This document shows, one piece after another, positions 33,042 to 42,335 of a DNA stretch of 64,000 nucleotides (positions within the stretch are counted from its first letter, which is position 1; every line of letters begins with the position of its first letter). The position numbers and the translations under genes are program-made. The DNA comes from Nitrospirota bacterium. GTDB lineage: Bacteria; Nitrospirota; Nitrospiria; Nitrospirales; Nitrospiraceae. The stretch spans positions 62,001-126,000 of the forward strand of contig JAUSMA010000065.1 in NCBI GenBank assembly GCA_030645475.1, given 5' to 3'. The notes beneath the pieces are model-generated. The model saw nothing but the letters and a program-made list of their open reading frames with translations. It was not told the DNA's origin and made no database searches.

Positions 33042-34335
33042 ACTGATTGACCGGACAGATCCTCTTGCCGTTTCCGGCCGTGTGGCCCAGGCGGTTGGGA
33101 TTGTGATCGAGGGTTATGGCCCCATGACTTCTGTGGGAGAGCTCTGCGAGGTTACTCGCGAGGACGGAGAAGGGGCCGTGCTCGCAGAGGTCGTCGGATT
33201 TCGCGGTGATCGTGTCCTCTTGATGCCGCTCGGGGAGATGCGAGGGATCGGCCCTGGAAGCCGACTCTTGATGAAAGGGCATTGTGCGTCGGTACCGGTA
33301 GGTCCGCAACTGCTCGGTCGGGTGCTGGATGGGCTTGGCGAACCACTCGATGGAAAGGGTCCGCTGGTGACGGAGCGTCAATATCCGCTCCATGCGGCCC
33401 CGCTCAACCCGCTCCAGCGTGCACGCATTACAAAACCGCTCGACCTCGGTGTCCGGGCGATCAATGCCTGTCTTACCTGTGGTCTGGGGCAAAAGATCGG
33501 GATCTTTGCCAGTGCAGGCGTGGGCAAGAGCGTTTTGCTCGGCATGATGAGCCGCTACACCAGAGCCGACGTGAATGTGATTGCTCTGATCGGTGAACGA
33601 GGCAGAGAAGTGAACGAATTCCTCGAACGGGACCTCACGCCGGCTGCACTCCAACGGTCGGTCGTCATTGTGGCCACGTCGGATCAGCCTCCGCTGGTAC
33701 GGTTGCGGGGCGCATTGATCGCGACGGCGATTGCGGAATATTTTCGCGATTGCGGAAAGCAGGTCCTCTTAATGATGGACTCGCTGACCCGCTTGGCCCA
33801 TAGCCAGCGTGAAGTGGGGCTCGCCATCGGCGAACCGCCGACCACAAAGGGATATACGCCGTCGGTCTTTACGTTCCTTCCAAAGCTCCTGGAGCGAGTC
33901 GGGACCGGGCCAGGATCCGGCACGATCACCGGACTCTACACGGTGCTGATGGACGGCGACGAGGTGTCCGATCCTATTGCCGAAACCGTGCGATCGATTC
34001 TCGATGGACATATTGTGCTTTCACGGCAGATGGCCGCGCGCAACCATTTTCCTGCGATCGATCTGTTGAACAGTACGAGCCGGGTGATGAAAGACATCGT
34101 GGGGCGCGAGCATTATTCGGCGGCCCGGGCCATGGTCGAGCTCATGGCCCGCTATCAACAATCGGAAGATCTCATTCTGTTGGGTGCCTATAAGGCGGGG
34201 ACGAACAAGGCGCTGGACCGGGCCGTATCCGCACAAGATGGGATCGATGCCTTTCTTCGTCAGGAGATCGAACAACCGGCCGATCTTGGGGCATCGGTTC
34301 AGGATTTACTCGCGCTGATGAAGAGCACCGCATGA
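33028..34335 (+). CDS. fliI: Flagellar export ATPase FliI
   Basis: A 435-residue P-loop ATPase with GTG start. It has the Walker A motif ASAGVGKSVLLG near residue 163, a Walker B-like LLMMDSLTRLAHSQREVGLA, and the family signature LAIGEPPTTKGYTPSVF. It is a hexameric ATPase of the flagellar export apparatus, related to the F1 beta subunit. It starts inside the end of the FliH fusion gene and overlaps fliJ by 4 bases, so the three are coupled. Length is typical. Confidence 0.95.
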   Translation: MDLAELIDRTDPLAVSGRVAQAVGIVIEGYGPMTSVGELCEVTREDGEGAVLAEVVGFRGDRVLLMPLGEMRGIGPGSRLLMKGHCASVPVGPQLLGRVLDGLGEPLDGKGPLVTERQYPLHAAPLNPLQRARITKPLDLGVRAINACLTCGLGQKIGIFASAGVGKSVLLGMMSRYTRADVNVIALIGERGREVNEFLERDLTPAALQRSVVIVATSDQPPLVRLRGALIATAIAEYFRDCGKQVLLMMDSLTRLAHSQREVGLAIGEPPTTKGYTPSVFTFLPKLLERVGTGPGSGTITGLYTVLMDGDEVSDPIAETVRSILDGHIVLSRQMAARNHFPAIDLLNSTSRVMKDIVGREHYSAARAMVELMARYQQSEDLILLGAYKAGTNKALDRAVSAQDGIDAFLRQEIEQPADLGASVQDLLALMKSTA

Positions 34336-34772
34336 AACTCGATGCGGTACGACGCTATCGTGCACAAGTGGAAGATCTGTTGCGTATGGATCTGCTTCAC
34401 GCTCGCCAGAATCTTCAAGATGCTGAATCCGCCTGTCAGGCCCTCGACGCACAGGCGCGGATGACGGCTGAGCGTTATGTGGCCAAGGCCAGCAGAGGAA
34501 TCGCGTTGGAAGAGTTTCTTGAATGGCAAGTCACCTGTGATGCGGAAGCCGCCTTACTTACGCAAGCCTGGCAGGCTGAATGCCGGTGCCGTGAAGAATG
34601 GCATCAGAAGCAGCAAGAGTTGCAGATTGCGATGCAGGAGCGTCGGACTCTCGACCGTCTCGCTGAACGGCTCCGCCAGCAGCAGCGAGTGATTCAGTAT
34701 CGTGCAGAGCAACTGCAAATGGATGAGTCCGCGCGCCGTACGAGTGGAATGCCTAGCACGCATCAATCATGA
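34332..34772 (+). CDS. fliJ: Flagellar export protein FliJ
   Basis: A 146-residue protein that is almost entirely helical coiled coil (for example RAQVEDLLRMDLLHARQNLQ, then QKQQELQIAMQERRTLDRLA). FliJ acts in the centre of the FliI ring and helps chaperone release. The ATG overlaps the fliI stop (ATGA) and its stop overlaps the motE start. Sequence identity in this family is low, so the call rests on size, coiled coil and location. Confidence 0.85.
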   Translation: MKLDAVRRYRAQVEDLLRMDLLHARQNLQDAESACQALDAQARMTAERYVAKASRGIALEEFLEWQVTCDAEAALLTQAWQAECRCREEWHQKQQELQIAMQERRTLDRLAERLRQQQRVIQYRAEQLQMDESARRTSGMPSTHQS

Positions 34773-35539
34773 TGAGCAAATATCGGATAGACCAACAACG
34801 AGACCGGATTACCCTCTCACGCACTCATGCGGAAGGACCTCGTCGTCCTTGCAGGGGGTGGGGGAGGCAGATCTGGTCTGTCTCAATCATGCTGGGTGTG
34901 ATCATGGTGTTGTGCTGGACGGTCGTGCAGCTCAACGATGCCTCGTCCGCTCCTGCGACTGCTCCTACTGCCACCCGCAAGGCCCTCCCCAAGGCAGGCA
35001 TCTCCAAGGACTTGCCCGCCGAGTTGATGCCACCGGGAGAGACCAAGGCCGTATCGGCTGAGTCCTCACCGGCAGAGGCGCCACAAACGCAAGGCCCCGC
35101 GATCAATCTGCCGGAGGAAGTGGTGGCGATGTTCCAACAGCGGCAAGATGATTTGGAGCGCCGTGAGAAAACGGTCCGGACATCGGAAGATCGACTGACG
35201 AATCTCAGGGCTGAAATTGAGCAGATTTTGAGCAAAGTCGAGGCGGCAGAACAGCGCCGCCTCCGTGCGAAGGAACAGCAGGAGAAGGCGGCTGCAGGGC
35301 AGAGCGCGGCGCAGAAGAAACAAGCGGCCGATGAGCATAGTCAACGATACGCACAGTTGACGAAGATCTATGAAAGCATGCCTGCCGAGGAGGCCGCCGC
35401 ACGTCTTGAAAAGATGCCGGATCGAAAGGCCCTGGAGATTCTCCGATTGGTGAAAGGCAAGACTGCCGGATCGATCCTCGCGCAGGTTAAAGTGGACCGC
35501 GCCGCAAAACTCACCGAACAATTGCTCTCCAACCCCTGA
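34769..35539 (+). CDS. motE: MotE-like flagellar protein (MgtE N-terminal-type domain)
   Basis: A 256-residue protein with one membrane span near residues 35-55 (WSVSIMLGVIMVLCWTVVQL), a long coiled coil (about 115-190, rich in RREKTVRTSEDRLTNLR), and a C-terminal domain LTKIYESMPAEEAAARLEKM then ALEILRLVKGKTAGSILAQV. The last part is the MgtE N-terminal-type fold that MotE uses at the end of a coiled coil to help the stator protein MotC. The position after fliJ is usual for MotE. The start could be ATG 34769 or 34772. MotA/MotB/MotC are not in this window. Confidence 0.8.
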   Translation: MMSKYRIDQQRDRITLSRTHAEGPRRPCRGWGRQIWSVSIMLGVIMVLCWTVVQLNDASSAPATAPTATRKALPKAGISKDLPAELMPPGETKAVSAESSPAEAPQTQGPAINLPEEVVAMFQQRQDDLERREKTVRTSEDRLTNLRAEIEQILSKVEAAEQRRLRAKEQQEKAAAGQSAAQKKQAADEHSQRYAQLTKIYESMPAEEAAARLEKMPDRKALEILRLVKGKTAGSILAQVKVDRAAKLTEQLLSNP

Positions 35540-35671
35540 CCGGTTTCTGTCTTCTGGTTGCTCCCGGTATTTTTTACCCCATCATCCGGTATCTTTTTCC
35601 GCAGTCGTGTTTCTTGCCGCATCGATTTCATCAAAGTGCACGCCAATCGCGAGATGTCTCGCCATTTGGTC

Positions 35672-35687
35672 TGGCATGAGCCTTGAA
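35672..35687 (+). promoter_or_regulatory. Possible sigma-54 promoter before fliK
   Basis: TGGCATGAGCCTTGAA matches TGGCAC-N5-TTGCA at the -24 part but has GA instead of GC at -12. The start of transcription would be near 35699 and the fliK ATG is at 35739. It is the weakest of the flagellar set. Confidence 0.4.
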
Positions 35688-35738
35688 AGATCCACAATGA
35701 CAATGTGCCCCTATTACCCATAAGGACAACGAGGACCT

Positions 35739-37571
35739 ATGGACTTTCAACAACTCAGCCCACAGATCGGCACCGCACCGGCGAGCGGAGACCTCCAGCC
35801 ATTCGCCGCTGGAAACTCGGTTGGCGCGGCTTCTCAGGAGAGGGGATTCTCATCGGTCTTGCAGGCCGCCTCGCAGCGGGTCGAAGCCAGGAGGGACGTG
35901 AAGTCGCGCGCCTCTCAGGGTGAGCGAGAAAGTCGGTCATCCAGCACCACGCAGTCTACGCACCGTGGTCTGTCATCCAAGACCGATGGCAGTCGAGGGT
36001 CCAAACCACGTGCCTCGCAGTCAGAGCGTGAGAATCGATCTTCCAGTACGACCCCGTCGGCTCACCGCAGCCAGATGCAGAAGGCGACAGACACCGCGGA
36101 CAACATGGATACAGAATCTCGTCTTCCTCAGACTGAGACCGACGATCACTCCTCCGCAGGGATGTCCGATCTGTCGATGACCCCACAACAGGAGACGGCT
36201 TCTCGTACGGACACCGAGTCTCAGACCTCGCAGTCTGAGACCGATGACAGTTCGTCCTCGACCATGTCTAGCTCTGATCCCCTGTTGACCTCGTTGGTCG
36301 GGGCTACGCTGGTGGCTCCACCCTCCCAGGTCGATCAGACGCAGGTCGTCGTTGGGTCGGATCTGCCAACGGCCGACGTTGATGGGCGCTCAGTCGTATC
36401 CGAATCGTTGATGAGCCAACCGGCCACTCAGCCGGCTGAGGAGGGCTTGGGACTGGTTTCTTCAGACAACTGGACCGAGGTTCCTGTCGTTCAGCCTAAG
36501 ACTTCTGCTAAGAGTGACATCATTGCCAAGGTGTCTCCGTCGGCGTCAGAGGCGACACCGAGCCGTGAGAAAACCGATACCTCTGCAACATCTGTTCAGC
36601 CATCCGACATAGGTACGCCGCTCACCACTGAGCAGAGCCAGAAAGCCGAGAGCCCTACTCTCGATCAGGCTTTTCCCATCAAGGAACAGCAAGAGAGAGA
36701 AGCTTCTCAGACTCCTGTTCCATCAAAGCCAATAGCTTCGCAAGGTCAGGAGTTCGTCCAGCAGGCCTCGACGATGACGACGCTGCAGCCTGGTCAGAAG
36801 GGTGAGGACGTTGCGGCAGAGTCCGACTGGTCACCGGAACAACAGATTGCTGGGAAGGGTGAGTTGTCCCTCCGTCAACAACATCGTGAGGCCACCTCTT
36901 CGGTGGCGCAAGCAGCCGCAGCTGAGCGCATGCCGGCTGAGAAACAGGGCTTCAATCCAGGAGCAGGCGGACAGAATAAGGATGAGGGGCTGAAGTGGTT
37001 GTCTCATATCGACCTTCAATCGACGGAGGTCTCGTCTCCTGTCCCACAGCCAAGGACGAGTGAACCAGTCGAAGGGGGAACGCAATATTCGTCGTATCAG
37101 CAGGGGCAAGGAGGTACTCCGCCGAATATCAGGTCTGCCCCGGCATCCTCCGTTGTCGTGCCACAGCCGACCAACCCGTTAAGCCCCGATGCTGAGCCGA
37201 CGCCTGTTCCACGGACACAGTCCGTGCAGTTCGATCTGTCTCCTGCCGACTTCGGTCAGCTTCGTGTCCGTGTCGTTTTGTCCGACCACACGATTCATAC
37301 ACACATGTCGACTGATCGTGCCGAACTCGGTCAGATGCTTACCGGTCAGCAGGAACAATTGAGCACCCAGTTATCGACTGCCGGTTTGGATTTAGGGCGT
37401 TTTCAGGTGCATGTCGATCAGGATCGCACGAATCAGTCAGGGCTGAACGGGCAGTCGCAGGCCCATCAAGGCCCATCCCAGCAGCGGCGAGAGTCCCGGT
37501 CGCAGGATACTCCTCACGATGCGCCGGTTCCCTCGGCGCCGCGAACCGGCATCCTCAGCTATTTTGCATAA
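35739..37571 (+). CDS. fliK: Flagellar hook-length control protein FliK
   Basis: A 610-residue protein, long and Gln/Ser/Thr-rich, with a structured C-terminal domain (about 495-575: VQFDLSPADFGQLRVRVVL, then ELGQMLTGQQEQLSTQLST) that is the FliK export-switch domain. The N-terminal part carries four imperfect repeats aligned on xSQxExxxxSSx, at 35910, 36012, 36123 and 36225 (34, 37 and 34 codons apart). FliK acts as a molecular ruler and switches export from hook to filament. It is placed before flgD and flgE, its usual partners. Confidence 0.85.
   Translation: MDFQQLSPQIGTAPASGDLQPFAAGNSVGAASQERGFSSVLQAASQRVEARRDVKSRASQGERESRSSSTTQSTHRGLSSKTDGSRGSKPRASQSERENRSSSTTPSAHRSQMQKATDTADNMDTESRLPQTETDDHSSAGMSDLSMTPQQETASRTDTESQTSQSETDDSSSSTMSSSDPLLTSLVGATLVAPPSQVDQTQVVVGSDLPTADVDGRSVVSESLMSQPATQPAEEGLGLVSSDNWTEVPVVQPKTSAKSDIIAKVSPSASEATPSREKTDTSATSVQPSDIGTPLTTEQSQKAESPTLDQAFPIKEQQEREASQTPVPSKPIASQGQEFVQQASTMTTLQPGQKGEDVAAESDWSPEQQIAGKGELSLRQQHREATSSVAQAAAAERMPAEKQGFNPGAGGQNKDEGLKWLSHIDLQSTEVSSPVPQPRTSEPVEGGTQYSSYQQGQGGTPPNIRSAPASSVVVPQPTNPLSPDAEPTPVPRTQSVQFDLSPADFGQLRVRVVLSDHTIHTHMSTDRAELGQMLTGQQEQLSTQLSTAGLDLGRFQVHVDQDRTNQSGLNGQSQAHQGPSQQRRESRSQDTPHDAPVPSAPRTGILSYFA
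35910..36326 (+). repeat. Four imperfect ~34-codon repeats in fliK
   Basis: Units begin at 35910, 36012, 36123 and 36225 with the spaced pattern xSQxExxxxSSx in each (ASQGERES, ASQSEREN, LPQTETDD, TSQSETDD). The first two and last two are most alike to each other. Their number could affect ruler length. Confidence 0.6.
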
Positions 37572-37594
37572 CGAGAGAACGAAGGAGACGTATC

Positions 37595-38260
37595 ATGGCC
37601 ACTATTAATGGAGCTACATCATCGACGATCGCATCCGCGGCCAATCCGACGCCGGCATCGTTGAAACAGGCCGAACTTGGGAAGAACGATTTTCTCAATC
37701 TGCTTGTGACGCAGCTGAAGAACCAGGACCCATTGAAGCCGATGGACAGCTCGTCGTTTGTGGCGGAATTAGCGCAGTTCAGCCAACTGGAACAGAGCTC
37801 CAATCAATCGACCCTGCTGGGAAAGGTTCTCGATGCACAGAACTCGAGTCTGCAGTATTCCTTGTTGCCGCTGATTGGCAGGGATGTGCGTGTCGAGGGT
37901 GCGATTATCCCATTGGGTTCGGGGCCCGCGCCGCTCGACTACAATCTGAACGAGGATGCGGTGTCCGTCAGGGCGTCTATTCTGAATGCGAGTAATCAGA
38001 CAATCCGGACGCTCGATCTCGGAGCGCAGAGCGCTGGAGAGCAGCATGTCGTGTGGGACGGGCGAGATGGGAACGGCACGCTGATGCCGCCAGGGACCTA
38101 TACCTATTCGGTGGCGGCCAGGAATAGCCAGAATCAACCGGTGCCGATTACGGCGACCTCGCGTCTGACCGTTTCCGGCATCCGGGTGGTCGAAGGTCAG
38201 CCCAGACTGGCTGCGGGCGAGAATACGATCGATCCAAGCGCCGTCATTGAGTTTCGTTAA
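37595..38260 (+). CDS. flgD: Flagellar hook assembly cap protein FlgD
   Basis: A 221-residue protein with the FlgD N-terminal signature (DFLNLLVTQLKNQDPLKPM, then SSFVAELAQFSQLEQ) and a C-terminal Ig-like/FnIII-like region around VVWDGRDGNGTLMPPGTYTY. FlgD forms a cap for hook assembly. The ATG at 37595 follows AAGGAGACGTATC. It lies between fliK and flgE, the conserved order. Confidence 0.95.
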   Translation: MATINGATSSTIASAANPTPASLKQAELGKNDFLNLLVTQLKNQDPLKPMDSSSFVAELAQFSQLEQSSNQSTLLGKVLDAQNSSLQYSLLPLIGRDVRVEGAIIPLGSGPAPLDYNLNEDAVSVRASILNASNQTIRTLDLGAQSAGEQHVVWDGRDGNGTLMPPGTYTYSVAARNSQNQPVPITATSRLTVSGIRVVEGQPRLAAGENTIDPSAVIEFR

Positions 38261-38320
38261 GAAGTCTGAAATAGGCTGTTGTCATTCATTGTCATAGAAC
38301 TCAGAAGGAGGGAGTAAACC

Positions 38321-40057
38321 ATGGGTCTTTTGTCCTCATTGTTTGCCGGTGTCAGCGGACTTAATGCGAACGGTACCGCTTTGTCGGTGATCGGCAACAA
38401 CATCGCCAATATGCAAACGGTCGGATTCAAATCGAGCAAAGCGACCTTTGCCGATTTGATCAGTTCATCGATATCGGGCGGATCCGGTTCCGTCCAGACC
38501 GGCATCGGCGTCGCGCTGACGTCGGTGCAAGGCAACTTCTCACAGGGGTCGTTGGCCACGTCGGCCAACGTCCTCGATATGGCGATCGACGGCAACGGAT
38601 TCTTCATTGTGCAGGATGCCCAGGGCGGCACCTTCTACAGTCGAGCGGGGACGTTCCGGTTGGATAAGGATAACAATGTCGTCGATCCGAGCGGTTTTAA
38701 ATTACGGGGCTTTCTCGCCGACACGACCGGGACGATTACCGGGTCGATCGGCGATGTGTCGCTTCCCTCTACCACCGCTTCGCCGAATGACACAAATTTA
38801 GCGTTCCTGGCTGCGAACTTGAATTCAGCCGCACCGATTACGGGCGTGGAAGGGAATGTCGTCGGCTCCGCGGCATCTGCCACGACGAGTGCCGTCGGCA
38901 ACCTTTCATTTAATATCAATTTGAACGGCGACGGGGCCCAGGTCGTAACAGTGGCTGCCGGCTTGACGGGCGCGGCCTTAGCCACCGCCATTCAGAACGG
39001 TGTGCGTGCGTTGACGCCCGCCGACCCGTTTCGAACCGCCGCCTATACAGGCTTCACCGCTTCGGTCAATGCGGCGGGGTTTTTCACCTTTGCGTCAGGG
39101 CTCGCTGGGGTGACTAATAACACGACCACCGGCACAGGAGCGGTCGTCGTCACGGCCAATGGCGCCGACACCTTGGGCGCGAACCTCAATATGCTGGCCG
39201 GGACATCCACGACAGGCACGAACTTCAGTATTGCCGATCCGACAGGGACCTCGAATTTTTCGACGTCGATGACCGTCTACGATTCTCTTGGAAATAGTCA
39301 CCTCCTCACGACCTATTTCACCAAGGCCGGAAGTAATACCTGGAACTACAATGTAACGGCCAACAGCAATGACGTGGTGACGGCCAACTATGCCTCGGCG
39401 AATATCGATGCCACACTCGGCATCACCAGGGTCGGGGCCGGGACCCTCACATTTGGCACGGACGGTACGCTCGACCGCGAGAGTGTGGCCATCCGGTTTG
39501 ATACAGGGACGGCAGCCGGGACAGCCGGGACAGTGCCGGGGCAAATGCAAATCGATTTCAACGGGGCGACGCCCGATCAGCTGCTCACCTATAACTATGG
39601 CACCAGTGTCACGACGGAGGGTGGTAACGGATTGGACGGCACGACTCAGTTCGGCTCGCAATCCGCGGTGGTTCAACTGACGCAAGACGGGTATGCGGCC
39701 GGTTCACTCCAGGCCTTTTCGGTCGACGGGAACGGGGTCATCAATGGACGGTTCTCCAACGGTCAGTTGCGGGCGCTGGCTCAAGTGGTTTTGGCACGTT
39801 TTCCCGACCCCCTTGGTTTGACTCGAACCGGGAACAATACCTTTGCGGAGTCCGGCAACTCAGGGCAACCGGTGACGGGAGTTCCGGAGAGCGCGGGATT
39901 GGGCAAATTGAAGTCCAATACGCTGGAACTGTCGAATGTCGATTTGGGTGAAAGTTTTATCGACATGATCGCCGCCCAACGTGGTTTCCAAGCCAACTCT
40001 CGCGTCATCACGACATCCGATGAGATTCTCCAAGAACTCGTCAATCTCAAGCGGTAG
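38321..40057 (+). CDS. flgE: Flagellar hook protein FlgE
   Basis: A 578-residue hook protein starting MGLLSSLFAGVSGLNANGTA with SVIGNNIANMQTVGFK shortly after, and ending DMIAAQRGFQANSRVITTSD, DEILQELVNLKR, the typical hook protein ends. It is longer than many (about 400-500) and holds Thr/Gly-rich inserts, including a module around residues 190-270 with the pattern TVAAGLTGAALATAIQNG that also occurs in FlgK and FlgL. The hook is the universal joint of the flagellum. Start follows GGAGGGAGTAAACC. Confidence 0.93.
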   Translation: MGLLSSLFAGVSGLNANGTALSVIGNNIANMQTVGFKSSKATFADLISSSISGGSGSVQTGIGVALTSVQGNFSQGSLATSANVLDMAIDGNGFFIVQDAQGGTFYSRAGTFRLDKDNNVVDPSGFKLRGFLADTTGTITGSIGDVSLPSTTASPNDTNLAFLAANLNSAAPITGVEGNVVGSAASATTSAVGNLSFNINLNGDGAQVVTVAAGLTGAALATAIQNGVRALTPADPFRTAAYTGFTASVNAAGFFTFASGLAGVTNNTTTGTGAVVVTANGADTLGANLNMLAGTSTTGTNFSIADPTGTSNFSTSMTVYDSLGNSHLLTTYFTKAGSNTWNYNVTANSNDVVTANYASANIDATLGITRVGAGTLTFGTDGTLDRESVAIRFDTGTAAGTAGTVPGQMQIDFNGATPDQLLTYNYGTSVTTEGGNGLDGTTQFGSQSAVVQLTQDGYAAGSLQAFSVDGNGVINGRFSNGQLRALAQVVLARFPDPLGLTRTGNNTFAESGNSGQPVTGVPESAGLGKLKSNTLELSNVDLGESFIDMIAAQRGFQANSRVITTSDEILQELVNLKR

Positions 40058-40069
40058 TCCGCTGTGATG

Positions 40070-40103
40070 GGTGGGTCATGCGCCGCCGCGCGCGTGACCC
40101 ACC
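40070..40103. terminator. Hairpin after flgE
   Basis: GGTGGGTCATGCGC and GCGCGTGACCCACC form a 14-base stem with one G-U-type mismatch and a 6-base loop. No clear U-run follows. It ends the fliK-flgD-flgE unit. Confidence 0.5.
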
Positions 40104-40310
40104 TCACGGGAGCCATTCTTTCTCCCAGGAGCCGATACCCTCGTCATCGATCTGTTGTCCGACTGGCGTTCCCTGTCAGGATTTTGACATCGTCAATCGA
40201 CTGGCGTCCCGTCCTCTCATCCTCTGTGTTTCCTCTCCTCCGTTACGACGAATCTACTCATTTGGCGTGGGTTCCTCGCTTGAGGCGCGTCGAACTGAAC
40301 GAATTTCTTG

Positions 40311-40326
40311 TGGCATACGCATTGCA
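40311..40326 (+). promoter_or_regulatory. Sigma-54-like promoter before fliL
   Basis: TGGCATACGCATTGCA matches TGGCAC-N5-TTGCA with one change, the same change as before flgB. The start of transcription would be near 40338 and the fliL ATG is at 40368 with GGAGGATC upstream. Confidence 0.7.
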
Positions 40327-40367
40327 AACTCCCTGTTCCTGACACCGTTGGACTAGAGGAGGATCTT

Positions 40368-40931
40368 ATGTCAGATGCAGCAGCTGCTGAAGATGGGAAG
40401 GCCCCGGTCGCAGTCTCCGCCGGGATCCCCATGAAAATGGTCATCATCATTGTTGTCGGGACTCTCTTGCTGGGCATCGGAGCGGCCTTCGCAATTTTCA
40501 AGATGACCTCTGGAGGGCATGGAGGCGACGAGGCGAAAACAGAGGCCAGCGAACCGAAAGCCAGCGAGTCGAAAGCCGAGAGTCACGGCGAGAGCGGGCA
40601 TAAAGGAGAGGGGAAAGCCGTCGTGGCTAAGGGCGTCATGTTCGATGTGGACCCCTTCATCGTCAACTTGGCCGATGCCCAAGATGTGAAGTATTTGAAG
40701 CTGACGGTGAAGCTGGAGATGGACAATCAGGAGGGGGCGGATGCCTTGACCGAACGCATCCCGCAGGTACGCGATACGATTCTTGTGCTGTTAACCAGCA
40801 AAGAATCTTCGTCGATTCGTACGACCCAGGGGAAATTCCAGCTGCGCGACGAAATTACGCAGCGGGTCAACAGTCTGCTCCCCAAACCGGCCGTCCATAC
40901 GGTGTATTTCACTGACTTCGTCGTGCAGTAG
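40368..40931 (+). CDS. fliL: Flagellar basal body-associated protein FliL
   Basis: A 187-residue single-pass membrane protein. Starting from the ATG at 40368, it has an Ala-rich short head, a membrane segment (MVIIIVVGTLLLGIGAAFAI), a charged Lys/Glu-rich linker with repeated ASExKA units, and a periplasmic domain ending VHTVYFTDFVVQ. FliL sits beside stators and supports torque. An in-frame GTG at 40308 lies before the promoter and is less likely. It begins the fliL-fliM-fliN operon. Confidence 0.9.
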   Translation: MSDAAAAEDGKAPVAVSAGIPMKMVIIIVVGTLLLGIGAAFAIFKMTSGGHGGDEAKTEASEPKASESKAESHGESGHKGEGKAVVAKGVMFDVDPFIVNLADAQDVKYLKLTVKLEMDNQEGADALTERIPQVRDTILVLLTSKESSSIRTTQGKFQLRDEITQRVNSLLPKPAVHTVYFTDFVVQ

Positions 40932-40952
40932 CCACAAGGACGATCCGGACCT

Positions 40953-41927
40953 ATGGAAAAAATCCTCTCCCAAGACGAAATCGATGCTCTCTTAAAGGGA
41001 GTTGATTCCGGTGCCGTCGAATCCAAACCGGCAGAGGAGCCGGCTGCTGCATCGGGGGCTAAGCAGTTCGATCTGTTCAATCAAGAGCGGATCATTCGCG
41101 GACGGATGCCGACGCTCGAGTTGATCAACGATCGTTTCATTCGCCGGCAAACGATTTCGTGGGGGGCGGCGCTCCATGACACGATTGAATTCGCCGTCGT
41201 CGGCACACAGATCACCAAGTTCGGCGAATTCCTCAAGAAGGTGCCGATGCCGTCCTCGATGAACGTCTTTCATATGGAGCCGCTTCGGAGTAACGGGCTC
41301 TTTGTCATGGACGCGTTCCTGGTCTATCTGATTGTCGATTACTTTTTCGGCGGCAAAGGGCAGACACACGTCAAACCGGAAGGCCGCGACTTTACGCCGA
41401 TCCAATTGCGCGTCATCAAAAAACTGGTCCAGCAGGCCTTCCTCGATCTCGAGAAAGCCTGGGAAGCGCTGATGACGGTCAAGATCCAGCATGTGCGCTC
41501 GGAAAGTAACCCCCAGTTTGCCATGGTGGTCTCCGCCTCCGAGATCGTGGCTGTGGTGACGCTGCAAGTGGTGATCGGTGAAACCGCCCGCGATATGTTC
41601 ATCGTCTATCCCTATTCCATGCTCGAACCTATCAAAGAAAAGCTCTATTCGGGACTGGTGTCCGATCATGTCGAGCAAGACGGCGGGTGGGCCGGCCGGT
41701 TTCGGGAGAGATTGCAAGAATGCGAACTCAATGTCGCCGTCAGGCTCGGGACCGCCTCCGTCAAGGTGCAAGACGTGCTCAACTTTACGGCGGGAGATGT
41801 CATCGTCTTGGATCAACGGCCGGGCGATCCCCTGGATTGTTTTGTCGAGGGATATTTGAAGTTTCAAGGAAGCCCCGGTGTCTTCAAGGGGAACCATGCC
41901 TGTCGTGTATCGAAGGTGATTGCGTAA
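40953..41927 (+). CDS. fliM: Flagellar motor switch protein FliM
   Basis: A 324-residue switch protein starting MEKILSQDEIDALLKGV, the N-terminal CheY-P binding segment, followed by a hinge, a middle CheC-like domain and a SpoA domain at the end (NFTAGDVIVLDQRPGDPLDC). FliM is the site where phospho-CheY acts to reverse rotation. It is 21 bases after fliL and before fliN, the conserved order. Confidence 0.96.
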   Translation: MEKILSQDEIDALLKGVDSGAVESKPAEEPAAASGAKQFDLFNQERIIRGRMPTLELINDRFIRRQTISWGAALHDTIEFAVVGTQITKFGEFLKKVPMPSSMNVFHMEPLRSNGLFVMDAFLVYLIVDYFFGGKGQTHVKPEGRDFTPIQLRVIKKLVQQAFLDLEKAWEALMTVKIQHVRSESNPQFAMVVSASEIVAVVTLQVVIGETARDMFIVYPYSMLEPIKEKLYSGLVSDHVEQDGGWAGRFRERLQECELNVAVRLGTASVKVQDVLNFTAGDVIVLDQRPGDPLDCFVEGYLKFQGSPGVFKGNHACRVSKVIA

Positions 41928-41956
41928 GCGAGCCCTGTTGTTGAGGAGAACGATCT

Positions 41957-42313
41957 ATGGCTGATACCGACGTCACAAAACCTGAATCCGGTACATCGTC
42001 CCCTCCGGTGGCTTCGTTTCCGCAGGTCGACAATGGTGGAGCTGTGCCGGCGCAGAAGAATTTGGATTTTATCCTCGATATTCCCATGCAGGTGACCGTG
42101 CAGGTGGGGTCGACCAAGATGGCAATTCGAGAATTACTGCAGCTCGGGCAGGGGTCTGTGGTCGAACTCGAAAAACTTGCGGGCGAAGCCATGGAAGTGC
42201 TGGTCAATAATAAGCTGATAGCGCGCGGTGAAGTGGTGGTGGTGAACGAGAAATACGGCATCCGGTTGACCGATGTCATCAGCACGGTCGAACGGGTTCA
42301 GCAACTCGGCTAG
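41957..42313 (+). CDS. fliN: Flagellar motor switch protein FliN
   Basis: A 118-residue protein with a Pro/Ala-rich N-terminus and a SpoA domain (about 38-115: DIPMQVTVQVGSTKMAIREL, then VNNKLIARGEVVVVNEKYGI). FliN forms the C-ring with FliM and binds FliH, bringing the export ATPase to the ring. Since FliH is here a receiver fusion, FliN would be its docking partner. Start ATG 41957 with GAGGAGAAC. Confidence 0.94.
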   Translation: MADTDVTKPESGTSSPPVASFPQVDNGGAVPAQKNLDFILDIPMQVTVQVGSTKMAIRELLQLGQGSVVELEKLAGEAMEVLVNNKLIARGEVVVVNEKYGIRLTDVISTVERVQQLG

Positions 42314-42335
42314 GACTAGGGGAGACGGAGACGGC

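Noticed and set aside
32707-33654. A 315-codon minus-strand frame opposite fliH and fliI
   Set aside because: It lies wholly opposite two well-supported coupled genes, and its amino acid composition is the Arg/His/Pro-rich type of an antisense shadow.
40992-41897. A 301-codon minus-strand frame opposite fliM
   Set aside because: It is a mirror of fliM codon use; fliM has clear motifs and a tight operon position.
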